Positions 15,705-22,839 of a stretch of 48,942 nt of DNA are shown in pieces. The stretch's first letter is position 1; each line of letters begins with the position of its first letter. Origin of the DNA: Myxococcales bacterium (GTDB lineage: Bacteria > Myxococcota > Polyangia > Polyangiales > Polyangiaceae). The stretch spans positions 1 to 48,942 of the forward strand of contig PLXW01000067.1 of NCBI GenBank assembly GCA_003151595.1. The letters run 5' to 3'. Under the pieces are notes generated by a model. It did no database searches, was not told the origin of the DNA, and worked only from the letters and a program-made list of their open reading frames with translations. Made by a program: the position numbers and the translations under genes.

Positions 15705-17232
15705 GGACCACACGAGCCCTCACCCCCGGCCCCTCTCCCGCAAGGGGAGAGGGGAGGAGAGAGCCATCGTGTGCTCCCCCTCTCCCCTTGCGGGAGAGGG
15801 GGCTGGGGGGTGAGGGTTCGCGCATCGGCACCGCGGCCCATGCGCTCGAGTAATCCTGCGAGGGGTTCCACATCAACCACCCGGTCCCGCCGTTGTCGTC
15901 CGCGCTCTTCAGCTCTTGCCCGAGATACCGCGGCCCGTAGTCGGGCGATTCATAGTTCACCGCCTGGACCCACGGCCGCACGACCGCCAGCGCGTGGCCT
16001 TCCTTCGCCAGCGCCAGCTGCGCGATCGTCCCCTTCGTCCCCACGCCCACCAGCTCCGGATGGTTCCCCGGAATCTCGAACCCCAGGAACCCCTTCGCGT
16101 AGTGCGACGGGTAGAGCATGGGTGACAGCGCCTCGCACTCCGGGCCGAGGAGCGCGATGTCCTGCCCGAGCATGTCCACGTCGATGCGCTTGCCCTGCGC
16201 GACCACGCCGAAGATGTCGAGCGACAGCGGCACTCCGCGCGCGCGCGTCACGGCGTGCATCTCGTGAACGAAGTCGCGGATCACTTCCGGCTTCGTCTTG
16301 TCGATCTCGTTCTTGCCGAGGTGGAAGTCGGCGTTCTTGATGCCGATGACGGGGTACCGCACGTAGTCGAGCTCGACTTCATCGGCGCCGGCGTCCATCG
16401 CCTCCTTCGCGAGATCGACGAGGTACCGCTGCGCCATCGCGTTCGCCGGATCGAGCCAGCCGATGGGATACACGCCCCCCCACTTGCCCCGGATGCTCAT
16501 CTCCTTGCCCTTGTGGTGCTGCATCCACTCGTCGTGGAAGCACGACACGCGCATCACGACGCGAATGCCACGCGCGTGGGCGAAGCGGATCGTGCGGGCG
16601 AGGTCGGCGATGGGCGCGCCTTCGGTGGCGCCGGCTTCGATCGCGAGCGGTACCTTGGAGTGGTAGGTGAGCACGCCGTCGGTGTCCTTCGAGTCGAGGA
16701 CGATCGCGTTCATCCCGCGGCCCGCCATCTTGTCGAGGATCTTCAGGTAGGCGTGCCCCGCGGCTGTGGTGCCGCGCACGTAGAGACCGCGAACGGCGGC
16801 GTCCTTGGGCGACGCGAGGTGCCCCTGGTGCGGCACGTCGCGGACGAGGCTGGGGATGACGATGCGCGTCCCTTCCTTCACGCCGGCGTGCAACGTCGGG
16901 TTCGCCTTCACGAGCTCGTCGGCGAAGTCGGTCCATAGATACGTCTCGCTGAGCGGAAGCAGCGCGTGGGCGATCGACGCCAGCGTGTCCTTGGCGCGCG
17001 TCTCGTAGGTCGCCTCGGCGCGCCCCTCGTGCATCGACACCTCGACGCCTTCCGCCGCGTGCGCGCGCAGCCAGGCGACGAGCGTCTGCTCGCTGCGCTC
17101 CGGCTCCGCGGACGCGGCGTCGCTCGCCGGCGAGCTCCCGCGTGCTTCCGCGGCGTTGGCGCCGAACGTCGAACCAAGAACCAAGAGCGCCCCGACCACC
17201 AAACCAAAGCGTGAAGTCATCGTGGCGACCAT
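15685..17232 (-). CDS. Secreted LysM plus DUF4015 glycoside-hydrolase-like protein
   Basis: The protein has 515 residues. A signal peptide is clear (FGLVVGALLVLGSTFGANA, cleavage near residue 28). Residues about 60-125 resemble a LysM domain (TRAKDTLASIAHALL, VKEGTRIVIPS), suggesting cell-wall binding. Residues about 140-450 match the DUF4015 putative glycosyl hydrolase family, a TIM-barrel: GLYVRGTTAAG, NAIVLDSKDTDGVLTY, IRVVMRVSCFHDEW, DEVELDYVRYP and WLMWNPSQDYS. The Asp/Glu in ELDYVRYP are likely catalytic. After residue ~470 the protein runs into an inverted repeat and gains a tail (LLPSPLAGEGPGVRA) that does not look like a real domain. The last 20 bases overlap purA on the other strand. 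Confidence 0.85.
   Translation of the reverse strand: MVATMTSRFGLVVGALLVLGSTFGANAAEARGSSPASDAASAEPERSEQTLVAWLRAHAAEGVEVSMHEGRAEATYETRAKDTLASIAHALLPLSETYLWTDFADELVKANPTLHAGVKEGTRIVIPSLVRDVPHQGHLASPKDAAVRGLYVRGTTAAGHAYLKILDKMAGRGMNAIVLDSKDTDGVLTYHSKVPLAIEAGATEGAPIADLARTIRFAHARGIRVVMRVSCFHDEWMQHHKGKEMSIRGKWGGVYPIGWLDPANAMAQRYLVDLAKEAMDAGADEVELDYVRYPVIGIKNADFHLGKNEIDKTKPEVIRDFVHEMHAVTRARGVPLSLDIFGVVAQGKRIDVDMLGQDIALLGPECEALSPMLYPSHYAKGFLGFEIPGNHPELVGVGTKGTIAQLALAKEGHALAVVRPWVQAVNYESPDYGPRYLGQELKSADDNGGTGWLMWNPSQDYSSAWAAVPMREPSPPSPLSRKGRGGAHDGSLLPSPLAGEGPGVRARVVLSRTGS
15717..15816. repeat. Large inverted repeat of a genome-dispersed intergenic type
   Basis: The left arm (15717-15754, beginning CCCTCACCCCCGGCC) and the right arm (15776-15816, ending GGGGGGTGAGGG) are near-perfect inverted copies separated by about 20 bases. 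Each arm holds the shorter inverted repeat CCTCTCCC-GCAA-GGGGAGAGG. Elements of this sequence type are known as dispersed intergenic repeats in many GC-rich proteobacteria. It could act as a transcription terminator between convergent purA and the DUF4015 gene, but it is inside the reading frame of the latter. Confidence 0.85.
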
Positions 17233-17289
17233 TGTCGCGGACGCGTGACTACGCCGGCCAAGTTCGCCGTCGAGAGCTCGTGCGCGAGG

Positions 17290-18273
17290 CTACGGAGCTA
17301 CGTCGGCGCAGCAGCGAAAGCCGGTCGAGTAGTCGTGGTACGCGGCCTCGTGGGCCATCGTCTTGTACGAGCAGCCGTCGCCGTTGATGTGCGTGTCCTG
17401 GTAGTAGCCGCCCTGGAACGTCCCGTTCGGATCGGCGACCCACTCGTGGAGGTTCCCGACCATGTCGTAGACGCCGTAGCCGTTCGTGCAGCCGTCGTGC
17501 GACCCGGTCTTGGCGACCGTCTTCTCGAGCTGGTTCAGGGCGGGATCGTTCATGTGATCCCAGTTCCACTGCGCGCGATCGGCCAGATCGCTCGTCGTGC
17601 CGTAGAGCGCGGCGACGGGGCTTCGACCGGAGTCGTTGCAGCGCCCCGGCTCGTCGGACTGGCCGTAGCCGTACGTCGTCTTCTCGGGGCCCATGCACGC
17701 CTTCCGCCACTCGGCGGGGCGGCAGAGGCGCTTGCCGGAGAGCGCGCATGCGTCGATCGCCTGCACTTCGCTCACGTACGCCTGCGGCACGACGCCAGGA
17801 TCGCTCACCGCGCGAACGATGTGCCCCTCGACCGACGTATACGGCGACCAGGCCCGCTCATCGCCGTTCTCGAGGACCTCGACGAGCGACGCCTCGTACT
17901 TGTCGACGCAGTAGCGATCGCCGATCGACGCCATGTCCGGCGGACACAGCCCGTTCGGCTCGAGCGGCCGATCCTTGTCGGCCAGGAGATCCTCGAACGG
18001 AGCCAGCGCCGTCCCGTTCGTCGATTCGTTCATCGCGAAGAGCCGCGTCCCGTCGCTCAAGTCGGAGAGCGTCCGGGCGACCCGCGCGCTCCGCTCGCGG
18101 TGCGCGTGCGCTTGCCCGACCGGGTAGCGCGCCGCCACCGACGACGGGTGAACGTCGGCGGGCGTTCCGCTCGTCCCCTCTGCACAGCCTGCGATCGCCG
18201 AGGCCCCCCACGCAAAGAGCGCGGCCGGAGCCACCCACCGAACGAGTCTGCTGTTCAAAGGGGAAAAGGTCAC
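17290..18273 (-). CDS. SUMF1/formylglycine-enzyme-like lipoprotein
   Basis: The protein has 327 residues with a GTG start at 18273 and GGAGG 7 bases upstream. The signal ends in a lipobox (ASAIAGC, Cys near 29), so it is a lipoprotein. The SUMF1-type domain covers about residues 105-325: DRYCVDKYEASLVEV, GKRLCRPAEWRKACMG, GVYDMVGNLHEWVAD and STGFRCC at the end. In true formylglycine enzymes this fold oxidises a sulfatase cysteine; many SUMF1 proteins of myxobacteria are thought to have other roles. The nearby sulfatase-fold enzyme lacks the cysteine, so it is not an evident client. It is downstream of an A+T-rich, gene-free stretch that should hold its promoter. Confidence 0.85.
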   Translation of the reverse strand: MTFSPLNSRLVRWVAPAALFAWGASAIAGCAEGTSGTPADVHPSSVAARYPVGQAHAHRERSARVARTLSDLSDGTRLFAMNESTNGTALAPFEDLLADKDRPLEPNGLCPPDMASIGDRYCVDKYEASLVEVLENGDERAWSPYTSVEGHIVRAVSDPGVVPQAYVSEVQAIDACALSGKRLCRPAEWRKACMGPEKTTYGYGQSDEPGRCNDSGRSPVAALYGTTSDLADRAQWNWDHMNDPALNQLEKTVAKTGSHDGCTNGYGVYDMVGNLHEWVADPNGTFQGGYYQDTHINGDGCSYKTMAHEAAYHDYSTGFRCCADVAP

Positions 18274-18713
18274 TACTTCACCTCCAGCGATGTTTTCCGC
18301 GGCGCCTCCCCGGGCTACCCGCGATCCGCATGCCCGTTCCGGTGTGTCGCGGGCGCCACAGCGAAACGAATTACGCGAACGACCATTCGTAGCGACGGGA
18401 TCCGGCCTTGCGAACCCCGAATCGACACCCCGATGCCACTTTGGTGAGGTTCTGTGGAACTTTGTCGTTATTGAATAAACGGCACAAAACGAAGCTATAT
18501 CGACAGCTTATCGCGTTACGTTTCATGTCGGCGCGGAGTGATTCGCGTCGCGGCCGCCAGCGACGTCGATGCACCGGTAGCGATGTTGAAGCACCGGTGG
18601 CGATGTTGACGCACTGCCGGTGATGCAGGTCCATCACCGGTGATGCAGGTCCATCACCGGTGATGCAGGTCCATCACCGGTGATGCAGGTCCATCACCGG
18701 CGATGCATGGGGA
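18274..18713. other. Gene-free region: A+T-rich upstream segment plus tandem palindrome array
   Basis: This stretch of 440 bases holds no convincing gene. Its left part (about 18421-18530) is much richer in A+T than the rest of the window, including ATTGAATAAACG and GAAGCTATATCG, as expected for the promoter region of the lipoprotein gene, though no clear -35/-10 pair could be assigned. Its right part is the tandem repeat array listed separately. A minus-strand frame of 88 codons crosses both parts but looks non-coding. Confidence 0.6.
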
Positions 18714-18725
18714 TCACGGGTGATG
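18565..18725. repeat. Tandem array of 20-bp palindromic units
   Basis: Four exact copies of GGTGATGCAGGTCCATCACC start at 18619, 18639, 18659 and 18679. The joints form perfect 14-base palindromes, CATCACCGGTGATG. Degenerate units flank the array on both sides (GCACCGGTAGCGATG and GCACCGGTGGCGATG on the left; GGCGATGCATGGGGATCACG and GGTGATGCACCTC on the right). The last unit runs over the stop codon of the MurJ-like gene. It could form a terminator, a cruciform or a series of protein-binding sites about two helical turns apart. Confidence 0.9.
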
Positions 18726-20057
18726 CACCTCTCGAGCGAGAGAGGTCCGCGCTTCGGCGAGCTTGCTCCGCAGCCGCACCCAGAACACCACCGCGATCGC
18801 CAGCTGCATCATGCTCGTCGAGAGCGCGATCCCGCGTAGCCCGATGAAGTGGAAGAAGACCACGTCGAACACTGCGTTCAGCGCGGCGTTCAGGATCCCC
18901 ATCGACACCATGATTCGGCTGTTCTGTAGAGCAACGTGGGCACGGGCGAGGACCAGCAGCGCGCCGAATGGGACCACGCCGGCCAGGGCATAAGGAACGA
19001 TCGCGGCCATGTCGTCGATGCCGGCGGCGTCCATCGCGCCGTGGAGGAAGACGAGGCGCAGGATCGGGCCGCGGAAGACGGCGAGGAGCACGCTCATCAA
19101 CGCGAGCAAGCCGCAGACGCCGAGGAGCGCGCGAACGACCGTACGCTCGAAGGCGTCCCAGCGTCGGTCGGCGGCGTCGCGCGAGAGATGCGAGAGGAGG
19201 ACCGGGAAGACAGTGGCTTGAGCTGCGGACGTCGGGAGCGAGGCGACGTCGAAGGCGTAGCGGAGAAGGGTGCCGCCGCCCACGAGGCTCGAGAGGCCGG
19301 CCATCACCTGATCGACCACCGGGTTGATGCGCGTGATCGCCGAGCCGACGACCTCGGACGTCACCAGCTTGAAGAAGCGGCGGACCGGCTCCGGGCGGGC
19401 GAGGGTAGGGGTGAGCGACGCGCCGACGAGCGCGATGGCCGCGCGCCCGGCGATGGCGCCGGTGACGATCTCCTGCGCGAGCCAGGCGATCGGCAGGATG
19501 CGGACGCCGAGCGTGTCTCGGAACGCGGCGATGGTGCCGATGGCGACCACGATCCCGAAGCCGCTGGCGACGGGGTGGACGAAGTAGTGGCCGCGCTGGT
19601 TGAGCGTCCCGACGAAGAACGCGCGAAGGGCGAGGGCCACGAGGTACAGCGCGAACGATGGGACGAGCCCCGCGGCGACGACGAAGAGATCGCCCTGGTA
19701 ACGAACGCGGAACCAGGCGAGCGCCACGGCCCCCATCCCCACGCCGAGCGCGGCGGCGTACGCCAGCGTGTGGCCGAGGAGCGAGCGAAGGACGAGCGCG
19801 TACTCGCTCCGATCGCGCGCATGCACTTCCGTAAGGATCGGGATGAGCGCCGAGTCCTGGTACGCGGAGGCGACGAGCGCGCCGGCGAACGTGAAGAAGG
19901 CCCACGCCAGGTAGTAAGCGTCGGTCTCCGGCGTTCGCCCGAACCAGGCCGCGAGGAGCAGCGGGAGGATCGCTTCGCCGGCCCGGAAGACGATCTGCAC
20001 CGGCAGCAGCAAGAGCGCCGTGCGCGTGATCGAACGCTGCTCCCCCGCGCGGCTCAT
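18714..20057 (-). CDS. MurJ/MviN-like lipid-linked glycan flippase
   Basis: The protein has 447 residues and about 12 to 14 membrane helices. The region RTPETDAYYLAWAFFTFAGA with an early helix AILPLLLAAWFG is the signature of the MurJ/MviN branch of the MOP exporter superfamily, which flips lipid-linked sugars. Because the genes upstream are glycosyltransferases, it more likely serves a polysaccharide or glycolipid than peptidoglycan. It is the last gene of a three-gene minus-strand group with two GT4 enzymes (25 bases after the preceding stop). The C-terminal residues EVHHP are encoded by the first degenerate unit of the tandem palindrome array. Confidence 0.85.
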   Translation of the reverse strand: MSRAGEQRSITRTALLLLPVQIVFRAGEAILPLLLAAWFGRTPETDAYYLAWAFFTFAGALVASAYQDSALIPILTEVHARDRSEYALVLRSLLGHTLAYAAALGVGMGAVALAWFRVRYQGDLFVVAAGLVPSFALYLVALALRAFFVGTLNQRGHYFVHPVASGFGIVVAIGTIAAFRDTLGVRILPIAWLAQEIVTGAIAGRAAIALVGASLTPTLARPEPVRRFFKLVTSEVVGSAITRINPVVDQVMAGLSSLVGGGTLLRYAFDVASLPTSAAQATVFPVLLSHLSRDAADRRWDAFERTVVRALLGVCGLLALMSVLLAVFRGPILRLVFLHGAMDAAGIDDMAAIVPYALAGVVPFGALLVLARAHVALQNSRIMVSMGILNAALNAVFDVVFFHFIGLRGIALSTSMMQLAIAVVFWVRLRSKLAEARTSLAREVHHP

Positions 20058-20082
20058 GCTCAGCTCGTTCTCTGCCGCGTCC

Positions 20083-21381
20083 TCAGCGACCGAGGCGCGC
20101 GACCCGCTGCATCTCGCGGTAGAGCGCGCGGGCGTGGTGCTTCGCTTCGAAGCCGCGCTCGACGCTGGCGCGCGCGGCGTCGCCGTGGCGCTTCCCCATC
20201 GCGGGGTCGCGCAGGTAGCGGAGCATCGCCGCGCCGAGCCCTTCGATGTCGGGCGGGGTGCCGCGCACGAGCGCGCCGGTGACGCCGTCCTTCACCATCT
20301 CGCCGATGCCGCCGACGTCGAAGGCCACCACGGGCTTCCTGAGCGCCATCGACTCGAGGACGGCGCGCGGGAGCGGGTCTTCGTAGATGCTGGGGACGAC
20401 GGCGACGTCGAACTCGCCGACGTACGGGCGGACGTCGGACTTGTAGCCGGGGAAGAAGAACGTCCCTTCGAGGCCCAGCCCGCGGACGAGCGCGCGGCAC
20501 TCTTCGAGGTGGTTCGGCGTCATGTCCTCGGGCGTGTCGCCGAGGACCACGAAGCGCGCGCGCTTCTTCTCGGCCGGCGTCATGGCGTCGACCGCCAGCC
20601 GCGCGGCGCGGACCATCTCGATGTAGCCCTTCCGCGGGAGGATGCGCCCCTGGCTGCCGAAGACGATCGCGTCTTTGGCGAAGCCGAACTCCGCGCGCAG
20701 GGCGGGGGAGACGTTGCCGGCGTCGAAGGCGTCGATGTCGATGGCGTCGTGGACGATGCGGACCTTGCCTTTGACGTGCGGGAAGAGGCGCGTCGTCGGC
20801 TCGCTCACGCAGACGATCGATTTCACCCCCTTGCTGGCGGCGAGGCGGGCGTGGAGCGGCGCGATCGGCGCGGCGAGCGACGTGTAGAACACGTGCCAGA
20901 TGACCGGCACGCCCGTCATGGCGGCGATGGCTCCGCCGGCGAAGTTGGCGCTGGTGCCGTTGCAGAAGACGAGGTCGTAGTTCCCGCGCTTCACGGTCAT
21001 GGCCATGCGGGCCATGGCCGCGGCGCCGCGCGCGACGTTGCCGACCGCGCGGATCCCCTTCACGCGAAGCGGAGCGTCGAAGTCTTCGCGCACGATCGGC
21101 CGGTCCCACGGCTCGACGGCGTTCTCCACGAAGTTCGGCTCGAACATCAGGTCGTCGACCACGTTCCCGTCGCGGAGGAGATCGGCCACGACCCCTTCGC
21201 GCGGCAAGAGGACGGCGCGATGCACCTCGGCCGGGTCGAGGAACTTCAGGAGCGTGAAGAGCGTCCGCCCCGGCCCGCCGTTGCGCGAGGTGTCGTTGAG
21301 GAAGAGGACGCGAAGCTGGCGTTCTTCTCGCTCGCGGTGCGGGGACGAGGACGAATCGACGGTCTCTGAAGCTCGGCTCAT
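20083..21381 (-). CDS. GT4 glycosyltransferase
   Basis: The protein has 432 residues from ATG 21381. It has the GT-B fold of family GT4: N-terminal LRVLFLNDTSRNGGPGRTLF (glycine-rich acceptor loop), the linker KGYIEMVRAARLAV, and the donor site EDPLPRAVLESMALRKPVVA followed by FDVGGIGEMV. The E-x7-E motif binds the nucleotide sugar. It acts in the cytoplasm on a lipid or glycan acceptor. It sits between another GT4 gene (59 bases upstream) and the MurJ-like flippase, which places it in an envelope glycan pathway. Sugar specificity cannot be read. Confidence 0.9.
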   Translation of the reverse strand: MSRASETVDSSSSPHREREERQLRVLFLNDTSRNGGPGRTLFTLLKFLDPAEVHRAVLLPREGVVADLLRDGNVVDDLMFEPNFVENAVEPWDRPIVREDFDAPLRVKGIRAVGNVARGAAAMARMAMTVKRGNYDLVFCNGTSANFAGGAIAAMTGVPVIWHVFYTSLAAPIAPLHARLAASKGVKSIVCVSEPTTRLFPHVKGKVRIVHDAIDIDAFDAGNVSPALRAEFGFAKDAIVFGSQGRILPRKGYIEMVRAARLAVDAMTPAEKKRARFVVLGDTPEDMTPNHLEECRALVRGLGLEGTFFFPGYKSDVRPYVGEFDVAVVPSIYEDPLPRAVLESMALRKPVVAFDVGGIGEMVKDGVTGALVRGTPPDIEGLGAAMLRYLRDPAMGKRHGDAARASVERGFEAKHHARALYREMQRVARLGR

Positions 21382-21440
21382 TCGAAGGAGCACACGCCTT
21401 AGCGATCGGCGCTGCCGAAGAGAAGGGAAAAACCACCCAC

Positions 21441-22586
21441 CTACGCCAGCAGCGAGGCGTAGGCCGCCCCGTACCCCTCGCACATGCGCTCGATGCGGTG
21501 CTCGGCGTCCACGAAACGGCGCGCGGCGTCGCCCATCGTCTTGGCGCGGGCGAGATCGGAGGCCGCTTCGCGCATGCGGGCGGCGAGGGCGTCGACGCTC
21601 CGTTCACGCACCAGCCAGCCGGTCTCGCCGTCGCGCACCACCTCGGGGATGCCGCCGCCGGCGAAGGCCACGACGGGGCGCCCCATGGCCTGCGCTTCGA
21701 GGACCGAGAGGCCGAGCGGCTCGTCGCGCGAGCTGCTGACCGCGACGTGGCCCTGCGCGAAGGCGTCGCGCGGGTCGGGGCAGTAGCCGAGGAAGCGGAC
21801 GCGCGACCCGAGCGGGCGGGCGCGCGCCTCGAGCTCGGCGCGGGCCGAGCCGTCGCCGGCGATGATCAGGCGAGCGTCCGGGACGGTGCGCATGGCATCG
21901 ACCACCAGCTCGACGTGCTTCCACGGCTCGAGGCGGCATACGACGACGAAGGTGAACGGCGCGTCGCCGGTGGAGGTGCTCTCCGAAGGGAACGGGCGGG
22001 GCGTGAAGTAGTCGGCGTCGACGCCGTTGCGAACCGTGCGCATCCTGGAGCGCTCGGACGGCGCGGTTCGCGCGACGAAGTCGGCCACGTAGTCGCTGAT
22101 GGCCACGATCGAGTCGGTGCGCTTCAGCGACCACCGCGTGAACGCCGACGTCGACGGATCGAGGAAGTACTGAACGTGGTGCTCGGTCCGGAGGATCTTC
22201 GCGCCGGCCCGGATCGCCGCGCGCGTCCCCACGACGTGCGACTGGAACGTGTGCAGGTGCGCGATGCGGGCCCCTTCGGCCGCGATCACCTCGGCCAGCC
22301 ACGTCGTGTCGCGCGGTCCAAGCGAGCGCCAGAGGAACGCGATCGGGTTCTCGTGGACCGGTCCGCGGTCGATGACGCGCAGCCCGCTCCGGACGAGGTA
22401 CTCGCGAAGCTTCGGGTTCGGCGTCATCAACGCGACCGCGTGCGTCACGCCGCTCAGCGAAGGGCGCGACGCCAGGTCCACCAGCAGCCGCTCGGCTCCG
22501 CCGATGTCCCCGGCGACGACGACGTGGAGGACGTGCGACGGCGAGTCCGCGCGCGGCGCGGCTCGGTCTACAACAGGGCTGCTCAT
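21441..22586 (-). CDS. GT4 glycosyltransferase
   Basis: The protein has 381 residues with an ATG at 22586. The N-terminal strand and loop are VLHVVVAGDIGGAERLLVDL. The acceptor-side motif LHTFQSHVVGTRAAIRAG and the donor motif DEPLGLSVLEAQAMGRPVVA followed by FAGGGIPEVV identify a retaining GT4 enzyme. The first ~17 residues (MSSPVVDRAAPRADSPS) come mostly from a palindromic repeat element read on this strand, so the native start may be internal. It is the first gene of the group that continues with a second GT4 enzyme and the flippase, and it is divergent from a membrane protein gene at 22840. Confidence 0.9.
   Translation of the reverse strand: MSSPVVDRAAPRADSPSHVLHVVVAGDIGGAERLLVDLASRPSLSGVTHAVALMTPNPKLREYLVRSGLRVIDRGPVHENPIAFLWRSLGPRDTTWLAEVIAAEGARIAHLHTFQSHVVGTRAAIRAGAKILRTEHHVQYFLDPSTSAFTRWSLKRTDSIVAISDYVADFVARTAPSERSRMRTVRNGVDADYFTPRPFPSESTSTGDAPFTFVVVCRLEPWKHVELVVDAMRTVPDARLIIAGDGSARAELEARARPLGSRVRFLGYCPDPRDAFAQGHVAVSSSRDEPLGLSVLEAQAMGRPVVAFAGGGIPEVVRDGETGWLVRERSVDALAARMREAASDLARAKTMGDAARRFVDAEHRIERMCEGYGAAYASLLA
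22536..22581 (+). repeat. Dispersed hairpin element, copy C (5' end of a glycosyltransferase gene)
   Basis: This copy reads CGACGGCGAGTCCG, continues into the hairpin CCGCGC-GCG-GCGCGG (22547-22561) and ends CTCGGTCTACAACAGG (22562-22577). It differs from copy A at only a few positions over about 46 bases. Its position is at codons 2-17 of the minus-strand GT4 gene, so it is translated in the opposite direction from copies A and B. Confidence 0.7.
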
Positions 22587-22651
22587 TCGTTGCGAGGCGC
22601 CAATCTACGCGCCGAGCGGGGTGGACCTTCCGAGAAAAAGGACACACCCCC

Positions 22652-22690
22652 ATGTGGAGCCCCCGTGTGGAGCCCCCGTGTGGAGCGAGG
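22652..22690. repeat. Three tandem 13-bp units in a divergent promoter region
   Basis: The units are ATGTGGAGCCCCC, GTGTGGAGCCCCC and GTGTGGAGCGAGG, back to back. They lie between the starts of the divergent GT4 and membrane-protein genes and upstream of a sigma-70-like promoter. They could be regulator binding sites or simple slippage products. Confidence 0.7.
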
Positions 22691-22750
22691 TGAGGTCACG
22701 GTCGTGCCGACCGTTTCCCGAAGGGAGCGCATTGAGACCCTGGCCATTCC

Positions 22751-22778
22751 TTGAAAGGGCGCGAGCCGCTGATATATC
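22751..22778 (+). promoter_or_regulatory. Sigma-70-like promoter for the membrane protein and MMPL transporter genes
   Basis: TTGAAA (22751-22756) and TATATC (22773-22778) are separated by 16 bases. The distance to the start at 22840 allows a 5' leader of about 55 bases. TATATC stands out in this GC-rich sequence. No experiment supports it here. Confidence 0.5.
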
Positions 22779-22839
22779 GTCCCGCACGGCGCCTGGGGAC
22801 CGTTCATGGACCTGCGTGTGCCTTGGCGGTTCTCCGCGC

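Noticed and set aside
17290..18273. SUMF1 lipoprotein as activating enzyme for the sulfatase-fold protein at 7731-9995
   Set aside because: The enzyme has no C-x-P-S-R motif to modify and the genes are 7 kb apart.
18371..18637. Minus-strand frame of 88 codons in the gene-free region
   Set aside because: It crosses the tandem repeats and the A+T-rich segment, has no family pattern and no convincing ribosome-binding site.
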